Source: Isosphaera sp.
GTDB lineage: Bacteria > Planctomycetota > Planctomycetia > Gemmatales > Gemmataceae
Reading direction: 5' to 3'
Length of the DNA: 64,000 bases
Assembly (NCBI GenBank): GCA_013822345.1
Contig: PNKH01000008.1
Coordinates: 1-64,000, forward strand
Shown: positions 22,946 through 30,718 of the stretch, piece by piece
Numbering within the stretch: position 1 is the stretch's first letter
Layout: each line of letters begins with the position of its first letter
Position numbers and translations under genes: made by a program
The notes under the pieces: model-generated
The model's input: the letters and a program-made list of their open reading frames with translations, nothing else
Databases searched by the model: none
What the model was told of the DNA's origin: nothing

Positions 22946-23682
22946 CAACACACACCCGGGCACGCCACCGGGGTGGCCGCCGGCAGACCCGGCAGCACGT
23001 CCCGCTCGGCCGCCGCCAGCACCCCGCGGTAGTACGCCAGCCGCTTCTCCGGGTCGTTCATCACCCCGCCGAACGCCCGGGTCGGGTCGAGGTACAGCCG
23101 CGGCACGCCGATCTCCTTCACCCGCAGCCCCTGCCGCGCCGCCTGCACCCACAGCTGCAACGGCATCCCCCACCCGGTCTCGGTGATCCGCAGCTTCTCC
23201 AGGGCTTCCCGGCGGTACGCCTTGAACCCGCAGAACGCGTCCGTCAGCCCGAGGCCGTACCGGGCGTTGATCTCCCGGGTGATCGTCGCGTTGATGAATC
23301 GCCGGTCGGTCGGGGCCGCCGAGTCCTGGCGGAAGTCGCGCAGGTACCGCGACCCGGACACGATGTCGGCGTCGTGGATCGCCTCCAAGAGCACCGGCAC
23401 CCGGGCCGGCTCGTGCTGCCCGTCGCAGTCCATCGTCACCAGCACGTCGAAGTCCCGGGCCAGGCTGTACCCGAATGCCGACGCCAGCGCCGCCCCGTAC
23501 CCGCGGTTGGTCGGGTGGTCGACCCGGTGCAGGCCCGGCTCGGCGGCGAGGAGGGCGGCCGTCCCGTCGGTCGACCCGTCGTTGACCACGAGGATGTCGG
23601 GGCTGTACCGGCGGGCGGCGGCGAGCACGTCCCGGACGTGCCTCGCCTCGTTGTAGACCGGGATCGCCAGGAGCGTGCGCAT
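22945..23682 (-). CDS. GT2 family glycosyltransferase (dolichol-phosphate mannosyltransferase-like)
   Basis: 245 residues. GT-A fold opening MRTLLAIPVYNEARHV, followed by VVNDGSTDGT and the metal-binding MDCDGQH, with GSRY later. All are hallmarks of GT2 enzymes that transfer sugar from a nucleotide sugar to a polyprenyl phosphate or similar acceptor. No C-terminal membrane helices are seen, so it is probably peripheral. The stop overlaps the start of the BshC-like gene by one base, making a two-gene operon; the functional link is unclear. Confidence 0.9.
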   Translation of the reverse strand: MRTLLAIPVYNEARHVRDVLAAARRYSPDILVVNDGSTDGTAALLAAEPGLHRVDHPTNRGYGAALASAFGYSLARDFDVLVTMDCDGQHEPARVPVLLEAIHDADIVSGSRYLRDFRQDSAAPTDRRFINATITREINARYGLGLTDAFCGFKAYRREALEKLRITETGWGMPLQLWVQAARQGLRVKEIGVPRLYLDPTRAFGGVMNDPEKRLAYYRGVLAAAERDVLPGLPAATPVACPGVC

Positions 23683-23821
23683 GGGGGTCCGTCCGACAGG
23701 GCTCGAAGGGCCGACCCATTATTAGGCGGGCGGGGGGAGATGGGAACCGGGTGCCCGCCGGGTTTCCGGGGATACCCGGCGGCCGGTCCGGGGCTTACAC
23801 CGCGGCGGTCGGGCGGCGTCT

Positions 23822-23918
23822 TGTAGGGTGGGCCGAGCCGGCGCTTCGCCGGCGAGTCCCACCGGGGCTGCGGCGTGGTGGGACTCGCCGGCGAGGCGCC
23901 GGCTCGGCCCACCCTACA
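23822..23918. repeat. Long palindromic repeat P8
   Basis: 42-bp arms (23822-23863 and 23877-23918) with a single mismatch; the left arm starts TGTAGGGTGGGCCGAGCC. The right arm contains the stop codon of the kinase gene 23914..25554. The rest of 23683-23821 shows nothing recognisable. Confidence 0.92.
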
Positions 23919-25554
23919 CCGCCCGGTCCCTCCACCACCCGGCCGCGTCGGCGGCGCACCACGCGGTCGCGCAGCAGCACGCGGCCAGGGCGGCGTCCAG
24001 CTCGGCGACGCTCTGGTACCGGTCGGCCGGCGTCTTCGCCAGGCACCGGGCGACCACGTCCGACAGGTCGACCGGGACGTCCGGGTGGACGGCCGCCGGC
24101 GGGGGCGGGGTCTGGTGCAGGTGGGCGGCGATCACCTGCATCGCGGTGCCGGCGAACGGCGGGGCCCCGCACAGCAGGTAGTACGCCGTCGCCCCGACCG
24201 AGTAGATGTCCCCGCGCGGGTCGGTCGCGAGCCCGGCCGCCTGCTCCGGGCTCATGAAGTGCGGGGTCCCGAGGATCGACCCGTCGACCGTCAGCCGCGG
24301 CCCCGACCCGGCCCCGCCGCCCCGCTCCAGGACCAGCCCGAAGTCGAGCAACTTGGCCACGTCCGGGACGCCCCCGCGGCGGCACACCATCACGTTCGCC
24401 GGCTTCACGTCCCGGTGGATCAGCCCGGCCGCGTGCGCCTCGGCCAGCGCCCCGCACACCTGCCGCAGGAGGTGGACCACCCGCCCGGGCGGGAGCCGCC
24501 CGTGCAGCGCCACCAGCTTCTCCAGGTCGAGCCCCGGCAGGTACTCCATCACGTAGTAGAAGGTGCCGTCGGCGGTGTGCCCGTGGTCGAACACCTGGAC
24601 CACGTTCCAGTGGGTGAGCGTCGCCAGGATCTGGACCTCGCGCTCGAACCGCTTCCGCACCGCCGGGGTCTTCGCCCGGTCCGCCCGGACCACCTTGACC
24701 ACGCTCGGGCGGCGCAGCAGCAGGTGCTCGGCCAGGTACACGTCCCCCATCCCGCCGCCGCCGAGCCGCCGGGTCAGCCGGTACTGGCCGAACCGCCGGG
24801 CCTCGGCCGCCTGCCGCCGGAGCGTCCCGGACTGGTGCGCCCCGTACGCCGCGAACCACACCCCGATCGCCCCCCAGATGACGTCGGTGGTGAACAGCAT
24901 CGGGGTGTCGGCCCAGTCCAGCCCGGGGTTGACGGCCACCGCCCCGGCCGTCACCACCACCGGGACCAGGGCGATCAGGACGGCCACCGCGAACGCCCGC
25001 CGGGTCGGGCTCGGGACCACCACCGAGTACCCGATGATGAGCACCATCCACGGCAGCAGCCAGGTGTTCGCGACCAGCACCTGCATCTGGCCGGACGTCG
25101 ACTCGTGCATCGGCCGGGTGGTCTCCGGGTCGGCCAGGAACCGGAACTGGTTCCCGCCGAGGAACGCGCACAGGGCGGTCAGCCCGACCCACTCGACCGC
25201 CCGGACCCGGCGGATCGTCCGCGGCCACCCGGTGTACATGACCGCGACGAGGGCCAGTTGCAGCGGGAGGACGGCGTAGAAGCTGGGGAGGGCGAGGCGG
25301 ACCGCCCCGCGGTCCGGGGACGCCAACTCCCGGCCGAGGAACACGACGTACCCGACCAGGAACAGGACGCACACCTGCCGGACCCGGCGGGCGATGAACG
25401 GGGTCGGGTCGCCGTCCCCGGCGGCCGAGGCCCCGTCCGGGACGAGGGCGACCGGGCCGCGGGCCCGGCCGTCCGGGAGGGTGGCGACGGCGGCCTCCGG
25501 CGGGCCGGACAGGGCGGGCGGGTCGGGGTCGGCGGTCGGGGTCGGGTCGCGCAT
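23914..25554 (-). CDS. Serine/threonine protein kinase with N-terminal multi-span membrane domain
   Basis: 546 residues, ATG at 25554. Residues about 50-250 contain six or seven hydrophobic segments (for example QVCVLFLVGYVVFLGREL and LLPWMVLIIGYSVVV), an unusual N-terminal integral-membrane sensor. The cytoplasmic kinase domain follows: GGGGMGDVYLA loop, VVKVV lysine, HRDVKPAN near 378, LLDFGL and MSPEQA. All catalytic residues are present. Most bacterial PASTA-type kinases have the opposite order, with kinase first and membrane segment later. The gene ends inside palindrome P8. The ligand is unknown. Confidence 0.9.
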   Translation of the reverse strand: MRDPTPTADPDPPALSGPPEAAVATLPDGRARGPVALVPDGASAAGDGDPTPFIARRVRQVCVLFLVGYVVFLGRELASPDRGAVRLALPSFYAVLPLQLALVAVMYTGWPRTIRRVRAVEWVGLTALCAFLGGNQFRFLADPETTRPMHESTSGQMQVLVANTWLLPWMVLIIGYSVVVPSPTRRAFAVAVLIALVPVVVTAGAVAVNPGLDWADTPMLFTTDVIWGAIGVWFAAYGAHQSGTLRRQAAEARRFGQYRLTRRLGGGGMGDVYLAEHLLLRRPSVVKVVRADRAKTPAVRKRFEREVQILATLTHWNVVQVFDHGHTADGTFYYVMEYLPGLDLEKLVALHGRLPPGRVVHLLRQVCGALAEAHAAGLIHRDVKPANVMVCRRGGVPDVAKLLDFGLVLERGGGAGSGPRLTVDGSILGTPHFMSPEQAAGLATDPRGDIYSVGATAYYLLCGAPPFAGTAMQVIAAHLHQTPPPPAAVHPDVPVDLSDVVARCLAKTPADRYQSVAELDAALAACCCATAWCAADAAGWWRDRAV

Positions 25555-25620
25555 CGCGGCGGCTCCCGGGCGGACCCGGGGAGTATACCCGGCGGCCGGG
25601 CGGTCGGCCCGGGGGTGGCT

Positions 25621-25739
25621 CTGGAAGAGAAGGGGTGAAGGGGTGAAGGGGTGAAGGGGTGAGGGGGTGAACGGGTGAAAAGACAGGGCTGGGTTTTTCA
25701 CCCGTTCACCCCCTCACCCCTTCACCCCTTCTCTTCCAG
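25621..25739. repeat. Palindromic repeat, family P4, copy 2, with octamer expansion
   Basis: Same family as 17674..17778 (arms begin with GGAAGAGAAGGGGTGA). The left arm carries two more GGGGTGAA octamers than the right, so arms are unequal. It lies between divergent genes (kinase 23914..25554 and the ADP-ribosylglycohydrolase starting 25786), unlike most elements, which sit at gene ends. Confidence 0.88.
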
Positions 25740-25785
25740 GTCGCCGGGGGTGGCGGGGAAGTCCCGGCGGCGGTAGGCTGCGGGC

Positions 25786-26715
25786 ATGACCACCCTCGAC
25801 CGGTACCGCGGCGCCCTGCTCGGGCTGGCCGCCGGGGACGCCCTCGGGACGACGCTGGAGTTCCGCATGCCCGGGAACTTCGAGCCGCTGACCGACATGG
25901 TCGGCGGCGGGCCGTTCGACCTCGCCCCGGGGGAGTGGACCGACGACACGAGCCTGGCCCTGTGCCTGGCCGAGAGCCTCGCCACCCGGCGCGAGTTCGA
26001 CCCGGTCCATCAGCTCGAGACGTACTGCCGGTGGTGGCTCGACGGGCACCTGAGCGTGAAGGGCCGGTGCTTCGACATCGGGAACGCCACCCGCGGCGCG
26101 CTGGCCCGGTTCAAGCAGACCCACGAGCCGTTCTGTGGCGACACCGGCCCCGGCTCGGCTGGGAACGGCAGCCTGATGCGGCTCGCCCCGGCCCCGCTGG
26201 CGTTCGCCGCGAACCCGCCGGTCGCGATCGACCTGGCCGGGCAGAGTTCGCGGACCACCCACGGGGCGGCGGAGTGCGTCGACGCCTGCCGGTACTTCGC
26301 CGGGCTGCTGCTGGCGGCCGTCGCCGGGCTGCCGAAGGCCGACATCCTGAATAACGCTTACGAGCCGGCGGTGGCGTGCTGGCTGGAGCACCATCTGGCC
26401 TCGCGGGTGGCGGAGATCGCCCGCGGGTCATTCAAGGTGAAGGAGCCGCCGGCGGTGCGCGGGAGCGGGTACGTGGTGCACACGCTGGAGGCGGCGCTGT
26501 GGGCGTTCCACGGGACGGACGACTTCCGGAGTGGGGCGCTGGCGGTGGTGAACCTGGGCGAGGACGCGGACACGACCGGGGCGGTGTACGGGCAGATCGC
26601 CGGGGCGTACTACGGGGCGGACGGGATCCCGGCGGAGTGGCGGGCGAAGCTGGCGATGCGGGAGCTGATCGAGCGGCGAGCGGCGGAGTTGCACGCGCTG
26701 GCGTTCGGCGAATGA
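25786..26715 (+). CDS. ADP-ribosylglycohydrolase (DraG/ARH family)
   Basis: 309 residues. It should remove ADP-ribose from modified proteins or nucleic acids in the cytoplasm using two Mg ions. Family motifs are present: GDALG at 17-21, WTDDTS at 51-56 (metal-binding TDDT), and GEDADTTGA near 262 carrying the second metal-binding aspartates. Length matches ARH proteins (about 300). No ADP-ribosyltransferase partner is adjacent, so the target is unknown. ATG at 25786 is the only sensible start before the conserved MTTLDRYRGALLGLA. Confidence 0.9.
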   Translation: MTTLDRYRGALLGLAAGDALGTTLEFRMPGNFEPLTDMVGGGPFDLAPGEWTDDTSLALCLAESLATRREFDPVHQLETYCRWWLDGHLSVKGRCFDIGNATRGALARFKQTHEPFCGDTGPGSAGNGSLMRLAPAPLAFAANPPVAIDLAGQSSRTTHGAAECVDACRYFAGLLLAAVAGLPKADILNNAYEPAVACWLEHHLASRVAEIARGSFKVKEPPAVRGSGYVVHTLEAALWAFHGTDDFRSGALAVVNLGEDADTTGAVYGQIAGAYYGADGIPAEWRAKLAMRELIERRAAELHALAFGE

Positions 26716-26768
26716 GTGTCACCGCCGGACCACGGCAGCGCTCGACTGTTCCCGCCCCAACGCCGGGG

Positions 26769-27245
26769 TCAGTCCTTGTTCATCGGGGCCGGCTTGGCGG
26801 GGGTGGCGGTCAGCCTTTCGATCTCTGCGCGAACGTGCCGGGTGTACTTCGTCTCGGCCCCCTTCGACTTGTGGTACTCCATCCCCATCTGCCAGAACAT
26901 CCCCGCCACGACCCCCTCGTCGAAGCTGTACGCCGCGGGCGGTTTCTCGAGGACGGCCTTGCCCCAGGCGCTGTAGGGTCCACGGGCACTGTAGCCGTAG
27001 AAGTGGAAGTCCTCCTTGTCCTTGAACCCATCGAGTTCAGCGAGCCTGTCCCGGAGGTACTTCTGACCCTCGGCGGTCGGCACGGTACTCAGGTTTCGAG
27101 GCTGAGCCGGGGCCGGGTCGGGGGGGTAAACAACCTTGCCGGTAGTCCAGTTCTCGGGCCGCGTCGCCTCACCCCCACCCCCGCCTCCACAGGCGACGAC
27201 CAGGGCGGCGAGGAAGGTGAGCATCAGGGAGAGGGCGAGCCGCAT
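26769..27245 (-). CDS. Small lipoprotein of unknown function
   Basis: 158 residues from ATG at 27245. Signal peptide with a lipobox (LAALVVAC, Cys about residue 19) followed by a glycine run, so a lipid-anchored envelope protein. The body (for example DKEDFHFYGYSARGPYSAWG and GVVAGMFWQMGMEYHKSK) has no recognised domain. It is the last of a minus-strand cluster with three small antitoxin/toxin-like genes 30 bases upstream. Nothing suggests a functional connection. Confidence 0.65.
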   Translation of the reverse strand: MRLALSLMLTFLAALVVACGGGGGGEATRPENWTTGKVVYPPDPAPAQPRNLSTVPTAEGQKYLRDRLAELDGFKDKEDFHFYGYSARGPYSAWGKAVLEKPPAAYSFDEGVVAGMFWQMGMEYHKSKGAETKYTRHVRAEIERLTATPAKPAPMNKD

Positions 27246-27274
27246 TGTCGAAACTCCAGAGGTCGGGTGCGGGC

Positions 27275-27544
27275 TCATCCCCGCCGCTCCTTCCACTCCC
27301 GCTCGACTTCGGCGAGGTACTCGAGAACCTGGGCCGTCGTCCACCCGTCGGGGTGGGACTGACGCGACCCGTCGAATCCGTCCGTCGCGGACTGCCGGCC
27401 CAGCACTGCGAGCATCATGCGGTAATAATGCCGGGGCGGGACGAAGAAGCCGAGCGTCTTCCCGGTCGCGTCCGTGACCGCCAACTCGGCGGTGACGCGG
27501 TCGAGGTTCACCCGCCCGTCGGCGTCGAGCGCGATCCTCTCCAT
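27275..27544 (-). CDS. Antitoxin-like small protein (second of an A-T-A array)
   Basis: 89 residues, ATG at 27544 with GGAGG six bases upstream. The N-terminal half (LAVTDATGKTLGFFVPPRHY) is clearly related to 27824..28087 (LAVTDASGKTLAYVLPPAVY). The C-terminal half, with TTAQVLEYLAEVEREWKERR, is a probable charged helix. It follows the toxin-like gene by 10 bases and has no toxin-like gene of its own downstream. The role as a regulator or neutraliser is inferred from gene order only. Confidence 0.6.
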   Translation of the reverse strand: MERIALDADGRVNLDRVTAELAVTDATGKTLGFFVPPRHYYRMMLAVLGRQSATDGFDGSRQSHPDGWTTAQVLEYLAEVEREWKERRG

Positions 27545-27554
27545 CGCTCCCTCC

Positions 27555-27827
27555 TCAGCCCCGCGGCCGGTACACGGCGGTCAGCACGACCACGACCTGT
27601 TCATCCTCGTGGATCTCGAACCGGACGGTGAGCGGGGCGACGGTGAGGATGCGCTCGCCCGGCCCCCGCGACTCCCCCTGGTTGCGGGCGTCGTTGAGCA
27701 GGAGGGTGTCGATCCGGGCCATCGCCCGGGTGATCGACTCGGCGTCCCCGCCGGCCTCGCGCAGGTCGTCGTGGGCCGTCGCCGCGTGGGCGAGGGCGGA
27801 CCGGAGCCAGACCACCCGGGTGTTCAC
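27555..27827 (-). CDS. Toxin-like small protein, GESR family, copy 1
   Basis: 90 residues from GTG at 27827, overlapping the upstream gene's TGA by 4 bases (GTGA). An N-terminal helical half (RSALAHAATAHDDLREAGG) is followed by a GESR motif, then alternating hydrophobic strands (TVRFEIHEDEQVVVVLTAVYRP). This fold outline resembles RelE/ParE-type toxins. Sister proteins are at 42765..43034 and 46109..46375, each paired the same way. No catalytic residue can be assigned. A non-toxin role is possible. Confidence 0.6.
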   Translation of the reverse strand: MNTRVVWLRSALAHAATAHDDLREAGGDAESITRAMARIDTLLLNDARNQGESRGPGERILTVAPLTVRFEIHEDEQVVVVLTAVYRPRG

Positions 27828-28087
27828 GTCCCGCCCCCGCCGGGCCGCCCGCCGGTGCGGACGAACTCGATCGCCTCGGCCGTCGAGAGGCCACCCTGCT
27901 CGCGGTACTCCTTCCGCGCCGCCTCCAACTCCTCCGCAGTCGGCTCCCGCCCCTCCATCACCCGCCGGTAGACGGCCGGCGGGAGGACGTAGGCGAGCGT
28001 CTTCCCGCTCGCGTCGGTGACCGCCAACTCGGCGCTCACCGCGTCCACCTTCACCCGCCCGTCGGAGTCGATCACGACCTTTTCCAT
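27824..28087 (-). CDS. Antitoxin-like small protein (pair 1)
   Basis: 87 residues, ATG at 28087 with GGAGG five bases upstream. The core LAVTDASGKTLAYVLPPAVY followed by a charged helical segment and STAEAIEFVRTGGRPG recurs in 27275..27544, 43034..43291 and 46372..46620. It is the first gene of an overlapping pair, the usual order of type II antitoxins. It may bind DNA and the partner; no helix-turn-helix or ribbon-helix-helix is obvious. Confidence 0.6.
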   Translation of the reverse strand: MEKVVIDSDGRVKVDAVSAELAVTDASGKTLAYVLPPAVYRRVMEGREPTAEELEAARKEYREQGGLSTAEAIEFVRTGGRPGGGGT

Positions 28088-28154
28088 ACGATCCTCCCGT
28101 GCCCCGGCGGATGTGTCGATGATACCACCCGCCGCGGCACGGGTTCAACAGCCG

Positions 28155-29405
28155 TCACTTCCCCGCGACGGCCTTCGCCGCCGGCGGGCTCACGAACGCG
28201 GCGGCGATCGCGTTGCACTGCTCCACCGTCATCTCGCCCTCCTGCGCCCACACCCGGTACTTCAGCTTCAGCGGCTTGTCCGCCGCCAGGTCGTACTCGA
28301 AGTAGTCGCCGAACCGGCCGTAGTCCCGCTCGCTGCCCCGCTTCTCCCCGGGGTTGTCCGGGTGGTTCACCCGCAGCACCGTCCACCGCTTCCCCCCGGC
28401 CACGAAGCTGACCGCGTTCCACGGCAGGTTCACCGCCGCCGGGCTCTTCCCCTTCGCGTCCCAGTTCCGCGTCTCCCCCGGCTTCCCCTTCCCGTCCGGC
28501 CGCAGGTAGTACGTGTTCTCCTTCCCGTTCTTCGACACCTCCATGTTCGCCCGGAAGTGGAACCCGGCGTGCTGCGGGTCGCCGTCCAGCCGCACCCTGT
28601 CCAGCTTCGTCGACAGCACCGTGCTCCAGTCGAGCAGCGTCCCGCCGGCGGCGGCGTAGGCGGTCACCTCCCGCTCCTCGGTGGCGAACGTCTTGCCGTC
28701 CTTCCCGTGCCACGAGATCGCCGACCGGTGCCGCCCGAGCACCTCCCCAGCCTCCTTCGACACCATCGTGTCGTGCTGGCTGAACACGTCGTTGGTGCCG
28801 TGCCAGACGTCGGCCGTCTGGTTGTCGCCGTAGGTGATCCGGTTGAACCCGAAGAACAGCCCGCGGTGGTGCGGGAATTGCCCGTCCTCCTTCTTCTTGC
28901 TCGACGTATTGGTGAGCATCAGCTTCCCGTCGGTCGGGTCGTACACGTTGTGGAACGGCTTGAACGTGTAGTAGTGGTCCTTCGGGTCGCGCGGCAGGTT
29001 GAAGTACTGCAGCACCGGCCGCTTCCCGCTCACCGACGCGACCGCCAGCTCGGTCGGGGCGCCGGCCTTCTCGACGAACTCGAAGTGCGGCGGCTGGACG
29101 AAGTAGTTGACCACCCCCGGGGTGGCGGTGACCGTCTCCCCGGCCTTCAGCTTCGGCAGGACGAACACGAGGTACTGCTTGGCGGCCGGGTCGTCGGTCT
29201 GGGCCGGGCCGGCCACCTGGGCCGGGACGGTCGCCCCGCCGGACAGGGCGACGGTGTTGACCCCGGCCGGGGTGCCGGGCGGGAGCGGGGTGCGGACCAC
29301 GACGTTCGCCTGGTCGGCCTTCCCGCCGGTGACGGCGACCGGGCCGGCGTCCGCGACCGCGGCCGACGCGAGGAACAGGAGCAGCGCGGGGAGTGGGGAT
29401 TTCAT
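28155..29405 (-). CDS. Exported DUF6807 (PmoA-like) family protein
   Basis: 416 residues with signal peptide (MKSPLPALLLFLASAAVADA). Motifs DGQFPHHRGLFFGFNRI and the later VNLPWNAVSFVAGGKRWTV with RVNHPDNPG are characteristic of the DUF6807 or PmoA-like group, which is abundant in planctomycetes and Bacteroidota and often lies near carbohydrate-degrading genes. Despite the PmoA label, it lacks the membrane helices of particulate methane monooxygenase, so a methane role should not be inferred. The biochemical activity is unknown. Confidence 0.8.
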   Translation of the reverse strand: MKSPLPALLLFLASAAVADAGPVAVTGGKADQANVVVRTPLPPGTPAGVNTVALSGGATVPAQVAGPAQTDDPAAKQYLVFVLPKLKAGETVTATPGVVNYFVQPPHFEFVEKAGAPTELAVASVSGKRPVLQYFNLPRDPKDHYYTFKPFHNVYDPTDGKLMLTNTSSKKKEDGQFPHHRGLFFGFNRITYGDNQTADVWHGTNDVFSQHDTMVSKEAGEVLGRHRSAISWHGKDGKTFATEEREVTAYAAAGGTLLDWSTVLSTKLDRVRLDGDPQHAGFHFRANMEVSKNGKENTYYLRPDGKGKPGETRNWDAKGKSPAAVNLPWNAVSFVAGGKRWTVLRVNHPDNPGEKRGSERDYGRFGDYFEYDLAADKPLKLKYRVWAQEGEMTVEQCNAIAAAFVSPPAAKAVAGK

Positions 29406-29423
29406 GGGGTGCTCGGGGTTGAC

Positions 29424-29490
29424 GGCGAGCCGGGAGCGTGAGCGACCGGAGGACGTCGTCGCCTCCGGTCGCTCACGCTCCCGGCTCGCC
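29424..29490. repeat. Palindromic repeat P9
   Basis: 29-bp perfect arms (29424-29452 and 29462-29490); left arm starts GGCGAGCCGGGAGCGTGAGC. It lies 6 bases past the stop of the pterin dehydratase gene (29496). A short related stretch (CGGAGCGTGAGCGAC) occurs just after pyrE near 30505. Confidence 0.9.
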
Positions 29491-29495
29491 GGGGG

Positions 29496-29858
29496 TCACG
29501 ACTTACTGAACACGAACGGCTTGGGGTTGCCGGGGGCGCACGCGGCGCCGGCCGGGGGCCGCCACAGGACCACGTCCTCGATCCGCCGGGCGACCTCGAA
29601 GTCCTTGTCGGTGATCCCGCCGGCCGAGTGGGTCTTGAGCTTCACCCACAGCTTGCCCCAGGTCACCGCGAGGTCGGCGTGGTGGTACGCGGCCTCGCAC
29701 ACGAACCCGACGGCGTTCACCGCCATCAGCGTCTGCGGCCACCCGTCGGTGTTGTACTTCCGCCGCAGCCACCCGTCTTCGAGGTGCCAGTCGGCCAGCC
29801 CGTGCTCGAGCAGCTTCGCCCGCACCTCGTCGTCGGTGTAGGTCTTGGTGTCGGACAT
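29496..29858 (-). CDS. phhB: Pterin-4a-carbinolamine dehydratase (4a-hydroxytetrahydrobiopterin dehydratase)
   Basis: 120 residues. It dehydrates 4a-hydroxy-tetrahydropterin during recycling of the pterin cofactor of aromatic amino-acid hydroxylases. The conserved core is AAYHHADLAVTWGKLWVKL then THSAGGITDKDFEVARRIE, containing the catalytic His pair and the TH..GG(L/I)T..D signature. Length is slightly longer than typical (about 100) because of a C-terminal tail. No hydroxylase gene is in the window. Divergent from pyrE. Confidence 0.92.
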   Translation of the reverse strand: MSDTKTYTDDEVRAKLLEHGLADWHLEDGWLRRKYNTDGWPQTLMAVNAVGFVCEAAYHHADLAVTWGKLWVKLKTHSAGGITDKDFEVARRIEDVVLWRPPAGAACAPGNPKPFVFSKS

Positions 29859-29949
29859 GGTGGTTCGTGGGGTGTGGGTTGTCGGGGCGCGGCCGCCGAC
29901 TTACCGTGAGGCTAACGCCGCGACCCCCGACACACAACTCCCGACCGCC

Positions 29950-30498
29950 ATGCCGACCCCCCGCGACCGCCTGAAGGAACTGTTCCGCGACCGGGCCCTG
30001 CAGTTCGGCGACTTCACCCTCGCGAGCGGGAAGAAGAGCAGCTACTACGTCAACTCGAAGCGGGTGCTGTTCCACGCGGAGGCGATCACGCTGCTCGGCG
30101 AGCTGCTGTACGAGGCGACCGCCGACCTCGACTTCCAGGCGATCGGCGGGCTGGAGGTCGGGGCGATCCCGATGGCGGCGGCCGCCCTGACGGCGTACCA
30201 CCGGGCCGGCCGGCACCTGGAAGGCTTCTTCGTCCGCAAGCAGGCGAAGGGGCACGGGAACAAGGACCGGCTGGAGGGCCAGGTGGGCGCCGGGGACAAG
30301 GTGGTGGTGATCGACGACGTGCTGACGACCGGCGGGAGCGTGCTGCAGGCGGTCGAGGTGGTGGAGGCGGTCGGGGCGACGGTCGTGCGGGTGGTGTGCA
30401 TCTGCGACCGCCTCCAGGGGGCGCGGGAGGCGCTGGCGAAGTACGACTTCCGCCCGCTGTTCACCGTCCGCGACTTCGGCATCGACCCGGCCGGGTAG
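29950..30498 (+). CDS. pyrE: Orotate phosphoribosyltransferase
   Basis: 182 residues, ATG at 29950. It converts orotate and PRPP to orotidine 5'-phosphate in pyrimidine synthesis. The PRPP-binding motif VVVIDDVLTTGGSVLQAV is at about residues 117-134. The N-terminal FTLASGKKSSYYVNSKRV is the orotate/hood region of bacterial PyrE. Length matches the short bacterial type. Followed by palindrome P10; no other pyr genes are adjacent. Confidence 0.95.
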   Translation: MPTPRDRLKELFRDRALQFGDFTLASGKKSSYYVNSKRVLFHAEAITLLGELLYEATADLDFQAIGGLEVGAIPMAAAALTAYHRAGRHLEGFFVRKQAKGHGNKDRLEGQVGAGDKVVVIDDVLTTGGSVLQAVEVVEAVGATVVRVVCICDRLQGAREALAKYDFRPLFTVRDFGIDPAG

Positions 30499-30552
30499 GC
30501 GAACCCGGAGCGTGAGCGACGGGGTGCGCGGACGAGAACCCGGGCCGTGTTC

Positions 30553-30664
30553 GTGGGACCCAGGCCGTTGGCCTGGGCTGAGGGAGGCCGGCCCTTCGGG
30601 CCTGAAGAGTCTGAGCACCGAAGGTGCGCCCTCCCTCAGCCCAGGCCAACGGCCTGGGTCCCAC
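30553..30664. repeat. Long palindromic repeat P10
   Basis: 35-bp perfect arms (30553-30587 and 30630-30664), starting GTGGGACCCAGGCCGTTGGC, around a 42-bp centre that has its own smaller hairpins. It lies between the convergent pyrE and DUF697 genes. Confidence 0.92.
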
Positions 30665-30688
30665 GTCCGCCCGGGTTCGGTGGCGTCA

Positions 30689-30717
30689 CCCCCTCCCTGA
30701 CGGTCGGGGTTCGCCCG
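30689..30717. repeat. Half-copy of the P7 palindrome
   Basis: Contains CTCCCTGACGGTC followed by GGGTTCGCCCG, closely matching the right arm of the in-gene palindrome at 22729-22761. It stops one base before the stop codon of the DUF697 gene (30719). Confidence 0.7.
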
Positions 30718-30718
30718 G

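Noticed and set aside
28155-29405. PmoA label suggesting a methane monooxygenase subunit
   Set aside because: The protein is exported and soluble with no membrane helices of PmoA; the name is a family label only.
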